Positions 10,398 to 19,201 of a DNA stretch of 64,000 nucleotides are shown piece after piece. Both the position numbers and the translations under genes were made by a program. The stretch is from Amycolatopsis sp. DSM 110486. Its GTDB lineage: Bacteria > Actinomycetota > Actinomycetes > Mycobacteriales > Pseudonocardiaceae. The stretch lies in the NCBI RefSeq assembly GCF_019468465.1, contig NZ_CP080519.1, positions 2,309,001 through 2,373,000 of the forward strand, read 5' to 3'. Under the pieces are notes generated by a model. That model did no database searches and was not told the origin of the DNA. It worked only from the letters and a program-made list of their open reading frames with translations. Every line of letters starts with the position of its first letter. Position 1 is the first letter of the stretch.

Positions 10398-10619
10398 ATG
10401 GGCCACAAGGGCATCCGCGACGGCGGACCACCGCGAGATCCGAACTTTCGCCCGACCGACGTCGTCGGGATGCCGATCCGCAAGGCCGTGATCGAGCTGA
10501 GCCGCCACGGTTTCCTCATCCAGCAGCCGAGCGCCCACGCCCGCGACGCGGCGATGCTGCACAACCGCGTGCGCCTGGTGGCGAACGAGGGTGTGATCAC
10601 CGAAGTGATCGTCGGTTGA
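10398..10619 (+). CDS. small protein resembling I78-type peptidase inhibitors
   Basis: A 73-residue protein without signal peptide or membrane segment. The part from VVGMPIRKAVIEL to the C-terminal NRVRLVANEGVITEVIVG matches the general pattern of the I78 inhibitor family (a short helix, then a strand with a D/N-R-x-R-x-x-x-x-x-x-G-x-I motif and a terminal glycine). The similarity is by eye only. The usual cysteine near the end is absent. ATG at 10398 is 13 bases after the hydrolase stop, with no convincing ribosome binding site. A bidirectional terminator follows at once. Confidence 0.5.
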   Translation: MGHKGIRDGGPPRDPNFRPTDVVGMPIRKAVIELSRHGFLIQQPSAHARDAAMLHNRVRLVANEGVITEVIVG

Positions 10620-10638
10620 AAATCCCCTGACCACAAGA

Positions 10639-10673
10639 AAGCGGGGCCGGTCCACAATGGACCAGCCCCGCTT
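10639..10673. terminator. bidirectional hairpin terminator
   Basis: The stem pairs 10639-10647 (AAGCGGGGC) with 10665-10673, and GGTCC with GGACC inside it, around the loop ACAAT with a single C/A mismatch. It separates two convergent genes and would serve both strands. Confidence 0.85.
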
Positions 10674-10692
10674 CTTCGTTCAGCTAAAACAA

Positions 10693-11874
10693 TCAGGCGT
10701 TGCTACGACGACGGCGCACCAGCACCAGCATCGCGCCGCCGGCCAGGACGAGGGCCGCGCCGATGCCGATGGGCAGCGAGGCGTCCACGCCGGTGTTCGC
10801 CAGGGGTGCCGAGCCGCCGGCCGGGGCGGCCGGGGTGGTGGCGGGCGCCGCCGGGGTGGTCGGCGGGGTGACGCCGGCTTCGGTCCAGGTGGCGGTGGCC
10901 GAGGTGTCGACCGTGGTCTTCTGCGACTCCGCGACGATCAGCGACTGCGCCGGGTGCTTGGCGTAGTTCTCGCCCACGAAGAGGCGGCCGGTGTCGAGGT
11001 GGCCGACGGCCTTGAGCGCCAGCTCGGCGGTGCCGGCCTTGGCGTCCTTGGGAACGTCGAGGTACAGCTTGGTGCCGTCCTTGACCTCGCCCTCCGTCAC
11101 GGCCTTGCCGTCGGCGTCGGCGAGCTTGACGCCGTCGGGCAGCTGCGTGGTGAGGTCGGTGATGTCACCGGTGGTGGCGATGGTGAACGGGCCGATCTTG
11201 GTACCGGCTTCGCCCTTGGCCGAGGCCGGGGTGATGCTCAGCGACGGCTTCGGCTGCTGGCCGATGCCGACGTTGTCGCTGCCGGTCAGGTAGTCGTACA
11301 GCGCGAGCACGTCGGCGCCGTTGTCCGCGTTGCCGAACTGCACCGGCTTGTCGCGGTCGATCTCCTTGCCGTCGCTGAAGTGCCAGACGGCGGCCTGCGT
11401 GGCGGCGATGGCCTCGGCCTGCGAGAGGCCATCGTGCAGCGTGACGCCCTGCAGCTCGGCCTCGATGCCCTTGAGGTCCTCGGTCGGGAAGCCGTGGTGC
11501 AGGACCCAGTTGATCTTCGCGTTGTTCTTGTTGAACGGCGAGTCCGGGTTCGGGTACTTGTCCCACGGCGTCTCGAGCATGTCCTGCTGCTCGTCGATGT
11601 TCGTCTCGATCTCGACGCAGTACAGCTTCAGCGTGCTGCCGTCGGAGAGCTTGAGACCGAACAGGACCGTGTCGTAGTAGTGGTCCTTGCCGTTCTCGTT
11701 CAGGTTGACACCGAAGCCGTTGGTGAACGCGCCCGGGACGAGACGCCCACGAGCCGCGCCGTCTTCAGCCTTCGTGCCGGTGTCCGCGGTGGCGCCCTGA
11801 GCGGCCGCCATCAGCGCGACGGCCGCGGCGGCAGCCGCGATCCCGCCTCGCACCAGACCTGACCTGACCTGCAT
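10693..11874 (-). CDS. sortase-anchored thioester-domain surface protein
   Basis: A cell-wall protein of 393 residues with signal peptide (about 1-29), a thioester domain, a proline/alanine-rich stalk (about 335-356), a sortase signal LANTG at 358-362, a membrane segment and RRRR tail. The thioester domain shows both cross-linking residues: Cys86 in LYCVEI and Gln160 in TQAAVWHFS. In Gram-positive adhesins this Cys-Gln bond reacts covalently with host or matrix amines. LAxTG fits class E sortases of high-GC actinobacteria. The start is ATG at 11874: a GGGAGAA overlapping an earlier ATG at 11886 sits a few bases ahead of it. No sortase gene is nearby. Confidence 0.9.
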   Translation of the reverse strand: MQVRSGLVRGGIAAAAAAVALMAAAQGATADTGTKAEDGAARGRLVPGAFTNGFGVNLNENGKDHYYDTVLFGLKLSDGSTLKLYCVEIETNIDEQQDMLETPWDKYPNPDSPFNKNNAKINWVLHHGFPTEDLKGIEAELQGVTLHDGLSQAEAIAATQAAVWHFSDGKEIDRDKPVQFGNADNGADVLALYDYLTGSDNVGIGQQPKPSLSITPASAKGEAGTKIGPFTIATTGDITDLTTQLPDGVKLADADGKAVTEGEVKDGTKLYLDVPKDAKAGTAELALKAVGHLDTGRLFVGENYAKHPAQSLIVAESQKTTVDTSATATWTEAGVTPPTTPAAPATTPAAPAGGSAPLANTGVDASLPIGIGAALVLAGGAMLVLVRRRRSNA

Positions 11875-12110
11875 CTGTTCTCCCATCCAAGCCCGAACCA
11901 GAAAGTCGGAGCCGCGTGAGAAAACACACCCCGATCACGACGGCCACCAATCAGGTGAGAATCCACCCAGTCAAGCGATGCGGAAGCATACAGACAGCTC
12001 ACACGCCCACCCACGGTGGTCCCCACCACCGCAAGGGTCGTCCACCTGGGCGTCACCAAGCCGTTCACGCACCGCCACTGAGCAAATCGGACACACCCCG
12101 ATCACCTGCG

Positions 12111-12140
12111 TATACACGCGATGTATAGTCTCGATGTATA
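12111..12140. promoter_or_regulatory. candidate PadR operator with inverted and direct repeats
   Basis: TATACA (12111-12116) and TGTATA (12122-12127) form a perfect inverted repeat around CGCGA. The octamer GATGTATA occurs at 12120-12127 and again at 12133-12140. The site lies 25 bases before the padR start, where autoregulation by PadR proteins is usual. The ribosome binding site GAAGGGGA at 12151-12158 follows. Confidence 0.55.
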
Positions 12141-12164
12141 GCGATCATCCGAAGGGGACCAGAC

Positions 12165-12689
12165 ATGTCAGTGGGGACCACCCTGCTCGCCTTGCTCGAG
12201 CCAGGACCGCGGCACGGGTACGACCTGAAACGCGCGTACGACGAACAGTTCGGCCAAGACCGGCCACTCGCCTACGGGCAGGTCTACGCCACACTCTCGC
12301 GCCTGCTCAAAAACGGCCTCGTGGAGGTCGCGGGCGTCGAGGCCGGCGACGGGCCGGAGCGCAAGCGCTACACGATCACCGACGCCGGCATCACCGACGT
12401 CGAACACTGGCTCGCGACGCCGGAGAACCCCGAGCCGTACCTGCAGAACACGCTCTACACCAAGGTCGTGCTGGCTCTGCTGTCCGGACGCAGCGCCACG
12501 ACCGTGCTGGACGCGCAACGCAGCAAGCACCTCGAAATGATGCGCGAGCTCACGCGCCGCAAGCGTGAGGGCGACCTCGCGACGCAGCTGATCTGCGACC
12601 ACGCGCTGTTCCACCTCGAAGCCGACCTGCGCTGGCTCGAGCTCACGGCCGCGCGCCTCGACGAACTGGCGAGCGAGGTGCGGTCATGA
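12165..12689 (+). CDS. PadR family transcriptional regulator
   Basis: A 174-residue winged-helix repressor. The N-terminal half has the PadR pattern: LALLEPGPRHGYDLKRAYDEQF, then YGQVYATLSRLLKNGLVEV and a wing GPERKRYTITDAG. The C-terminal half (about 85-174) is helical with charged repeats, the PadR dimerisation part. Family members usually repress an adjacent exporter and are released by its substrate. It overlaps the ABC ATPase gene by ATGA, so the three genes form one operon under the operator at 12111-12140. Confidence 0.9.
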   Translation: MSVGTTLLALLEPGPRHGYDLKRAYDEQFGQDRPLAYGQVYATLSRLLKNGLVEVAGVEAGDGPERKRYTITDAGITDVEHWLATPENPEPYLQNTLYTKVVLALLSGRSATTVLDAQRSKHLEMMRELTRRKREGDLATQLICDHALFHLEADLRWLELTAARLDELASEVRS

Positions 12690-13366
12690 CGGAACCCCTG
12701 CTCGTCGCCGATGGTCTGGAGAAGGCGTTCGGCCCGACACAGGCGCTGCGCGGCGCCGGCGTGTCCGTCGCGGCCGGGGAGGTGCTCGCGATCATGGGCC
12801 CGTCGGGCTCCGGCAAGTCGACGCTGCTGCACTGCCTCGCCGGCATCGTCCGCCCCGACGCCGGCACCATTACCTACGGCGGCCGCGACCTCGTCGCCAT
12901 GAGCGACCGCGAGCGCAGTGCGTTGCGGCGCACGGAGTTCGGCTTCGTGTTCCAGTTCGGGCAGCTCGTGCCGGAGCTGACGTGCCTGGAGAATGTCGCG
13001 CTGCCGCTGCGCCTGGCGAAAGTCGGGCGGCGCCAGGCCGAGGGCGTCGCGCGCGAGTGGCTCGAGCGGCTGCAGGTGTCCGACGTCGCGGACAAGCGCC
13101 CGGGCGACGTCTCGGGCGGGCAGGGACAGCGCATCGCCGTGGCCCGCGCGCTCGTGACCCAGCCGAAGGTGGTTTTCGCCGACGAGCCGACGGGCGCGCT
13201 CGACTCGCTCAACGGCGAGAAGGTCATGCGCATGTTCACCGAGGCCGCGCGGCAGACCAACGCGGCCGTCGTGCTCGTGACGCACGAAGCGCGCGTCGCC
13301 GCGTACTCGGACCACGAGATCGTGGTGCGCGACGGGCGCGTGGCGGATCGGGAGTTCGCGCAGTGA
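12686..13366 (+). CDS. ABC transporter ATP-binding protein (MacB/LolD type)
   Basis: A 226-residue ATPase with Walker A GPSGSGKST near residue 33, Q-loop FVFQFGQLVPEL, signature VSGGQGQR, Walker B VVFADEPTGALDS and a switch histidine in LVTHE. This set, particularly DEPTGALDS, is typical of ATPases that pair with FtsX/MacB-type permeases and act as mechanotransmitters for export of peptides, lipids or antibiotics. It starts at the stop of padR (ATGA) and its own stop overlaps the permease start (GTGA). The substrate is unknown. Confidence 0.92.
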   Translation: MTEPLLVADGLEKAFGPTQALRGAGVSVAAGEVLAIMGPSGSGKSTLLHCLAGIVRPDAGTITYGGRDLVAMSDRERSALRRTEFGFVFQFGQLVPELTCLENVALPLRLAKVGRRQAEGVAREWLERLQVSDVADKRPGDVSGGQGQRIAVARALVTQPKVVFADEPTGALDSLNGEKVMRMFTEAARQTNAAVVLVTHEARVAAYSDHEIVVRDGRVADREFAQ

Positions 13367-15636
13367 TCGCGAACCTCCTTCTCGGCCTCCGGCTGGCCGT
13401 CGGGGGCGGCCGGATGTCGGGACAGGCGCTGCTGCGCCTCACGATGACGGCGGTGGGCATCGGGCTCGTCGTCGCAGTGCTGCTGCCGGCGGCGTCGGTG
13501 AGCTCGGTCGTCGACGCGCGGGAGGACCGCGCGGCCGCGACCGCCGAGATCACGCAGCCGAATCCCGGCGTCGACCCGCTGTACGTCGTCAAGTGGTCGG
13601 CGATCCGGGGCAACCAGTTCGTGGACATCCACTCCGTCGCTGCCGAGGGACCGCACGCGCCGGTACCACCCGGGCTGAGCGCGGTGCCGAAACCAGGTGA
13701 GCTCATCGTGTCGCCCGAGCTCGCGCGCCTGCTCGCCGAGCCGGACGGCGCCGGGCTGCGTGCCCGTCTTCCCGCGGCGCCGTCGGGCACGATCACCAAG
13801 CCCGGACTCGTCGACGCCGGCGAGATCACCGCGTGGTACGGCACCACGGTCGCCGACGCGAAGTCGAACCCGGACGTAGAGACCGTCTACGGCTTCGGCG
13901 GCGGGGAGCCGCCGCGGATCGCAGTGGCGACGACGACGCTCATCGCGGTGCTGCCGGTGGTGATCGCGCTGCTGCTGCCGCTGCTGATCTTCGTGACCAC
14001 GGCGTCGCGGATGGGGGCGGCACAGCGCGACCAGCGGCTGGCGGCGCTGCGGCTGCTCGGTGTGGACGCGCGGCAGATCCGCTGGGTCGCGGCCGGGGAG
14101 TCGTTGCTGGGCGCGACGATCGGCCTGGTGCTAGGCGTGGCGCTGTTCCTCGCGGTGCGTCCGACGCTCAGTTCACTCGACCTGTTCGGCTACCGCGTGT
14201 TCGGCGAGGACTTCGTGCCGCCGTGGCCGCTCGCGGTGCTGGTGGTGGTGCTCGTGCCCGCGCTGGCCGTCGGAGCGGCGCTGTTCGGCCTGCGGCGGAC
14301 GATCGTGGAGCCGCTCGGCGTGGTGCGCCAGGGTAAGCCCGTGCGAAGGCGAATGTGGTGGCGCTGGGTGATCACCGGCGTCGGCGTGCTGCTCGTCGGC
14401 ACGGCGTACGCGACCGAGCCGGGCCAAAGCAGCGACAGCGTGCTGATCGCGCTCACCGGGGGTTCCGCGTTCCTACTGGTGGGCGTGACCGTGCTGCTGC
14501 CGTGGATCGTCGAGGGGATCGCGAGCCGGCTGCACGGCGGGCCGCCCGCGTGGCAGCTCGCGGTGCGGCGGCTGCAGCTCGACAGCGGCACGCCGAGCCG
14601 GGTCGTTTCGGGGCTGGTCGTGGTGGTGGCCGGCAGCATCCTGCTGCAGGTCGTGCTCAACTCCCTGCTCGCGGCGGACGCGGCCGAGGCCAAGACGGAT
14701 CCGTCGTGGGCGGGCGCGGCGCACGTGAGCGTGCTCGCGGACAAGGCGACGGCTGCCGAGGCGCAGCAACGCGTTTCGGGCGTCGCCGGGCTGACGCAGG
14801 TGGGCACGATCCGGCGCTCGTCGGCGGTCGCCGGTGACCAGTGGACCAGTGTGGAGATCGGGTCCTGCGCCGCACTGGCGTTGCGGGCGCAGCTGCCGTC
14901 CTGTGTGGACGGTTCGGTGTTCTCCGTGGGCGACGCCCCCATGCCGACGGGTTCGGTGCGCTTCACGGAGTCCAGCTCGGATACCGGTGGTCCTCAGTGG
15001 ACCGTCCCTTCGGGCGTGGTGCGGGTGCCGGCGAGCTCGGCCGCGCGCAACCTCGACGGCACGCTGCTGGTGACCGACAGCGCCATCGCGGGCCTTCCGG
15101 TGCCGGTGGAGCTGACCACGGTGTTCGTCAAGGGTCCGGGGACCACCGCGGAGCTGGGCGACCGCGTGGCGACCGCCGTCGCGAGCCTGACCTGGCACGT
15201 CGAGGTGGACACGGACGAGCGCGCGAGCGCGCCGACCGGTGTGCTGGGCACGATCCGGGCGGTGCTGCTCACGGCGTCGCTGTTCGTGCTCGCGGTGGCG
15301 GCGTTGAGCCTGCTGATGCTGGCCGTCGAGCAGATCACCGAGCGGCGCCGGGCGTTGGCCGCGTTGGCCGCTTCGGGTGTTCCGCTGGGCGTGCTGGCCC
15401 GCAGTTCGTTCGCGCAGACGGCGCTGCCCGTGGTGATCGGGGTGGTGCTGGCGGTTCTCACGGGGACCGGGCTGACGTTGCCGATCCTGCGCGCGGCGGA
15501 CATCCCGTTGAAGCTCGACGGCGGGCTGATCGCGAGCATGGCGGGCGCGGCCGTGGCGGCGGTTCTTGTCGTGACGGCGTGCACGATTCCGCTGCTGCGC
15601 CAGATCACAAAGGTGGAATCTCTGCGCGCGGAGTGA
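13363..15636 (+). CDS. ABC transporter permease, FtsX family
   Basis: A 757-residue membrane protein with two FtsX-like blocks. The first has a membrane helix near 25-50, an extracytoplasmic region, then three helices around 190-315. The second repeats this, with final helices near 640-750 (LTASLFVLAVAALSLLMLAV and two more). RLAALRLLGVDARQIRWVAAGES and the later RRALAALAASGVPLGVLARSS are the coupling segments that follow the first helix of each block. GTG at 13363 overlaps the ATPase stop. With padR and the ATPase it forms a likely self-resistance or export operon ending at a strong terminator. Confidence 0.88.
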   Translation: MIANLLLGLRLAVGGGRMSGQALLRLTMTAVGIGLVVAVLLPAASVSSVVDAREDRAAATAEITQPNPGVDPLYVVKWSAIRGNQFVDIHSVAAEGPHAPVPPGLSAVPKPGELIVSPELARLLAEPDGAGLRARLPAAPSGTITKPGLVDAGEITAWYGTTVADAKSNPDVETVYGFGGGEPPRIAVATTTLIAVLPVVIALLLPLLIFVTTASRMGAAQRDQRLAALRLLGVDARQIRWVAAGESLLGATIGLVLGVALFLAVRPTLSSLDLFGYRVFGEDFVPPWPLAVLVVVLVPALAVGAALFGLRRTIVEPLGVVRQGKPVRRRMWWRWVITGVGVLLVGTAYATEPGQSSDSVLIALTGGSAFLLVGVTVLLPWIVEGIASRLHGGPPAWQLAVRRLQLDSGTPSRVVSGLVVVVAGSILLQVVLNSLLAADAAEAKTDPSWAGAAHVSVLADKATAAEAQQRVSGVAGLTQVGTIRRSSAVAGDQWTSVEIGSCAALALRAQLPSCVDGSVFSVGDAPMPTGSVRFTESSSDTGGPQWTVPSGVVRVPASSAARNLDGTLLVTDSAIAGLPVPVELTTVFVKGPGTTAELGDRVATAVASLTWHVEVDTDERASAPTGVLGTIRAVLLTASLFVLAVAALSLLMLAVEQITERRRALAALAASGVPLGVLARSSFAQTALPVVIGVVLAVLTGTGLTLPILRAADIPLKLDGGLIASMAGAAVAAVLVVTACTIPLLRQITKVESLRAE

Positions 15637-15647
15637 GAGTTCACCGG

Positions 15648-15689
15648 CCCGAAAGGCCCGCGACCCACCTTCGTCGCGGGCTTTTCGGG
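15648..15689 (+). terminator. rho-independent terminator
   Basis: GCCCGCGAC (15656-15664) pairs with GTCGCGGGC (15673-15681) around an 8-base loop. The outer CCCGAAA pairs with TTTCGGG, with the T-run inside the outer arm. It lies just after the permease stop. Confidence 0.85.
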
Positions 15690-15764
15690 TCCAACTCCTT
15701 CTCCCCGGGGGCCGGGTGCGCCAGCATGATCAACGCCCTGTCCCCATTCGGAAGGTCGACCTTT

Positions 15765-16532
15765 ATGCGAACCTTCAAACGGCTCGGTGCGGTCCTCGGC
15801 GCCACCGTGCTGGCGCTGGTGATCCCGGCGGCCGCGGCGTATGCCGATCCCCCGCACAACCTCCCCCAGAACGCCGGCGGCTACGACCAGTCGTTCTCGC
15901 CCGCGTACGACTACGACACCGACGGCTGCTACGCCACCCCGGCCATCGGCCCGGACGGCACGCTCGCCCCGGGCCTCAACACCACCGGCGCGGTCAACGG
16001 CAGCTGCCGCGACCAGTCCGACCTCGACAACTCCCAGACCTACTCCCGCTCGAAGTGCAACAACGGCTGGTGCGCAGTGGTCTACGCCAGTTACTTCGAG
16101 AAGGACCAGGCCGTCGCCGGCAGCGGCCTCGGCGGCCACCGCCACGACTGGGAGCACGTGATCTCCTGGATCAACCAGGCGAGCAACCAGGTCGAGTTCG
16201 TGACCACGACGCAGCACAGCAGCCAGGTCACATACCCGCGCTCGCAGGTCCGCTTCGACGGCTCACACCCGAAGGTCGTCTACCACAAGGACGGCCTGGG
16301 CACGCACTTCTTCCGCCTGGCCAACGACAACGACGAACCGCCGGAGAACCACTACCACAACTGGCGCTACCCCCCGCTCGTCGGCTACGACGGCTACCCC
16401 TCCACGGCCCTGCGCGACAAGCTCATGTCCGCCGACTTCGGCTCGGCGACGATCAAGATCAACGACGCGCGGTACAACGACCTCCTGGCGGCCTCGCTGC
16501 CTGCGGGGATTCCGTTCGATCCGCGTGGGTGA
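15765..16532 (+). CDS. secreted Nep1-like protein (NLP, necrosis- and ethylene-inducing protein family)
   Basis: A 255-residue secreted protein with a signal peptide ending near AYA-DPP (residues 1-27). The heptapeptide GHRHDWE, the hallmark of the NPP1 family, is intact at 124-130; its His, Asp and Glu help bind the divalent cation needed for binding glycosyl-inositol-phosphoceramide lipids of plant membranes. Paired cysteines in CYATP and SCRDQ and in SKCNNGWCAVVY fit the disulfides of extended NLP types. ATG at 15765 follows GGAAGG at 15750-15755; an in-frame ATG at 15726 lacks a comparable site. The gene is flanked by terminators and is probably transcribed alone. Confidence 0.92.
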   Translation: MRTFKRLGAVLGATVLALVIPAAAAYADPPHNLPQNAGGYDQSFSPAYDYDTDGCYATPAIGPDGTLAPGLNTTGAVNGSCRDQSDLDNSQTYSRSKCNNGWCAVVYASYFEKDQAVAGSGLGGHRHDWEHVISWINQASNQVEFVTTTQHSSQVTYPRSQVRFDGSHPKVVYHKDGLGTHFFRLANDNDEPPENHYHNWRYPPLVGYDGYPSTALRDKLMSADFGSATIKINDARYNDLLAASLPAGIPFDPRG

Positions 16533-16554
16533 GGTCTGAGGGTTTGTGCTGAAG

Positions 16555-16590
16555 GACGGGTGTCATCCTCTTCATGGGGTGGCACCCGTC
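16555..16590 (+). terminator. hairpin after the NLP gene
   Basis: GACGGGTG at 16555-16562 pairs with CACCCGTC at 16583-16590 around 20 bases, followed by TTCC. It is weaker than the neighbouring terminators and lacks a real T-run. Confidence 0.5.
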
Positions 16591-16655
16591 TTCCACGTCG
16601 GGCCAGGTCCGCGAGGCTCTCCGGAGCGATCTGCGTCACGACTTCCCGCCCCGAC

Positions 16656-18141
<1,486 letters not shown>

Positions 18142-18148
18142 GTTGTCT

Positions 18149-18263
18149 GTCTCGGCTCCGCCGAGACGCGCGAGATCGCTTTGAGCCGGTTTCTTCCCTC
18201 CCGGTGTGCTCGGCCCGACGGGCCGAGCACACCGCTCAGTCCAGAAACCGGCGCGATCTCGCG
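18149..18263. terminator. compound stem-loops between convergent genes
   Basis: A first hairpin GTCTCGGC-TCC-GCCGAGAC spans 18149-18167. A second, nested structure follows: 11-bp arms at 18169-18179 and 18253-18263, 9-bp arms at 18185-18193 and 18244-18252, and 13-bp arms at 18203-18215 and 18221-18233 around the loop CGACG. All arms are perfect. There is no T-run. The position between argG (+) and the XRE gene (-) suggests bidirectional termination or an mRNA 3'-end barrier. Confidence 0.75.
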
Positions 18264-18280
18264 GTGGTGCTCGGCGAAGT

Positions 18281-19114
18281 TCAGAGCTGCTGAGCCCCGA
18301 TCACCGACAACAGCTGCAGCTTCTCGTGGCTCTCCGTCCCCGGCACGGCCGTGAAGATAAGCAGAGCCTGGTACTGGTCGGGGTCCAGGAGCGTCTGGCC
18401 GTGGACCTCGATGGCGCCGACCTCCGGATGCAGGAGCCGTTTCGGCTCGCAGTAGGGGCCGAGCACGGGGTGTTCGGCCCACAGGGCGGCGAACTCGGGG
18501 CTGCGCGCGGACAGCTCGGCGACCAGCGAGCCCGCCGGGGAAGAGCGGCCCGTCTTGGCGAAGACCTCCGCCAGGCGTGCGACCAGGGTGCGGCTGTGGT
18601 GCGCATGATCTTCGAGCGGCAGCCGCTCCCGCGCGGACGGCGAGGTGAACCAGCGGAACACCCGCGCGCGCGAAAGCCCGGTGTACGCGGTCTCGTCACC
18701 CAGCAACGCCACCGCGAGCGGGGTCTGGCGCAGGGTCTCCCCGAGCACGTTCTCGATCTGCGCCGGCGTGTCCTCCAAGCGGTCGAACACGCGCATCAGG
18801 CCGGCGTTGATGTGGTCGCCGCGGACGGCGCGCTGGGGCGTGCCGTGGCCCGCGAGGCGGAACAGGTGGTCACGTTCCTCCAGCGTGAGGTGCAGGCCGT
18901 GCGCGATCGCGGCCAGGATCTGCTCCGACGGCACCGGGCCGCGCTGCTGCTCGATGCGGCTGTAGTAGTCGCTGGAAACACCGCTCAACGCGGCCACCTC
19001 CTCCCGCCGCAGGCCGCTGGTACGGCGGCGCGGGCCGCGGCGCAGTCCGACGTCCTCGGGCTGCAGCGCCTCTCGTCGCGCGCGCAGGAATTTCGCCAGT
19101 TCGGGCCGGTCCAT
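18281..19114 (-). CDS. XRE family regulator with MmyB-like ligand domain
   Basis: A 277-residue regulator starting MDRPELAKFLRARREALQPE, the standard opening of this actinobacterial family. The helix-turn-helix covers TSGLRREEVAALSGVSSDYYSRIEQ (about 30-55). The rest (about 100-270) matches the MmyB-like PAS-type ligand domain (RVFRWFTSPSAR, LVAELSARSPEFAALWAEHPV, KRLLHPEVGAIEVHG, LLIFTAVPGT), which in relatives binds fatty acyl ligands. The start at 19114 is preceded by CGGAGG; upstream ATGs at 19141 and 19123 lack spacing. It is divergent from the aldehyde dehydrogenase gene 87 bases away. In this family the adjacent divergent oxidoreductase is commonly the target, so it probably controls that gene. 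Confidence 0.85.
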   Translation of the reverse strand: MDRPELAKFLRARREALQPEDVGLRRGPRRRTSGLRREEVAALSGVSSDYYSRIEQQRGPVPSEQILAAIAHGLHLTLEERDHLFRLAGHGTPQRAVRGDHINAGLMRVFDRLEDTPAQIENVLGETLRQTPLAVALLGDETAYTGLSRARVFRWFTSPSARERLPLEDHAHHSRTLVARLAEVFAKTGRSSPAGSLVAELSARSPEFAALWAEHPVLGPYCEPKRLLHPEVGAIEVHGQTLLDPDQYQALLIFTAVPGTESHEKLQLLSVIGAQQL

Positions 19115-19201
19115 GCCCTCCATCCTCCGCCCGAACGCCACGCTCAGCCACGGACATTCCGAACATGGCTACGCCCCGCGACCACAGGCACCGTCGAAGT
19201 C

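Noticed and set aside
10657..11862. 401-residue plus-strand frame opposite the thioester protein
   Set aside because: It is a shadow of a gene with signal peptide, thioester motif and sortase signal on the other strand.
18206..19201. Long plus-strand extension upstream of the aldehyde dehydrogenase
   Set aside because: It is antisense to the XRE regulator and has no family similarity; the dehydrogenase starts normally at 19202.
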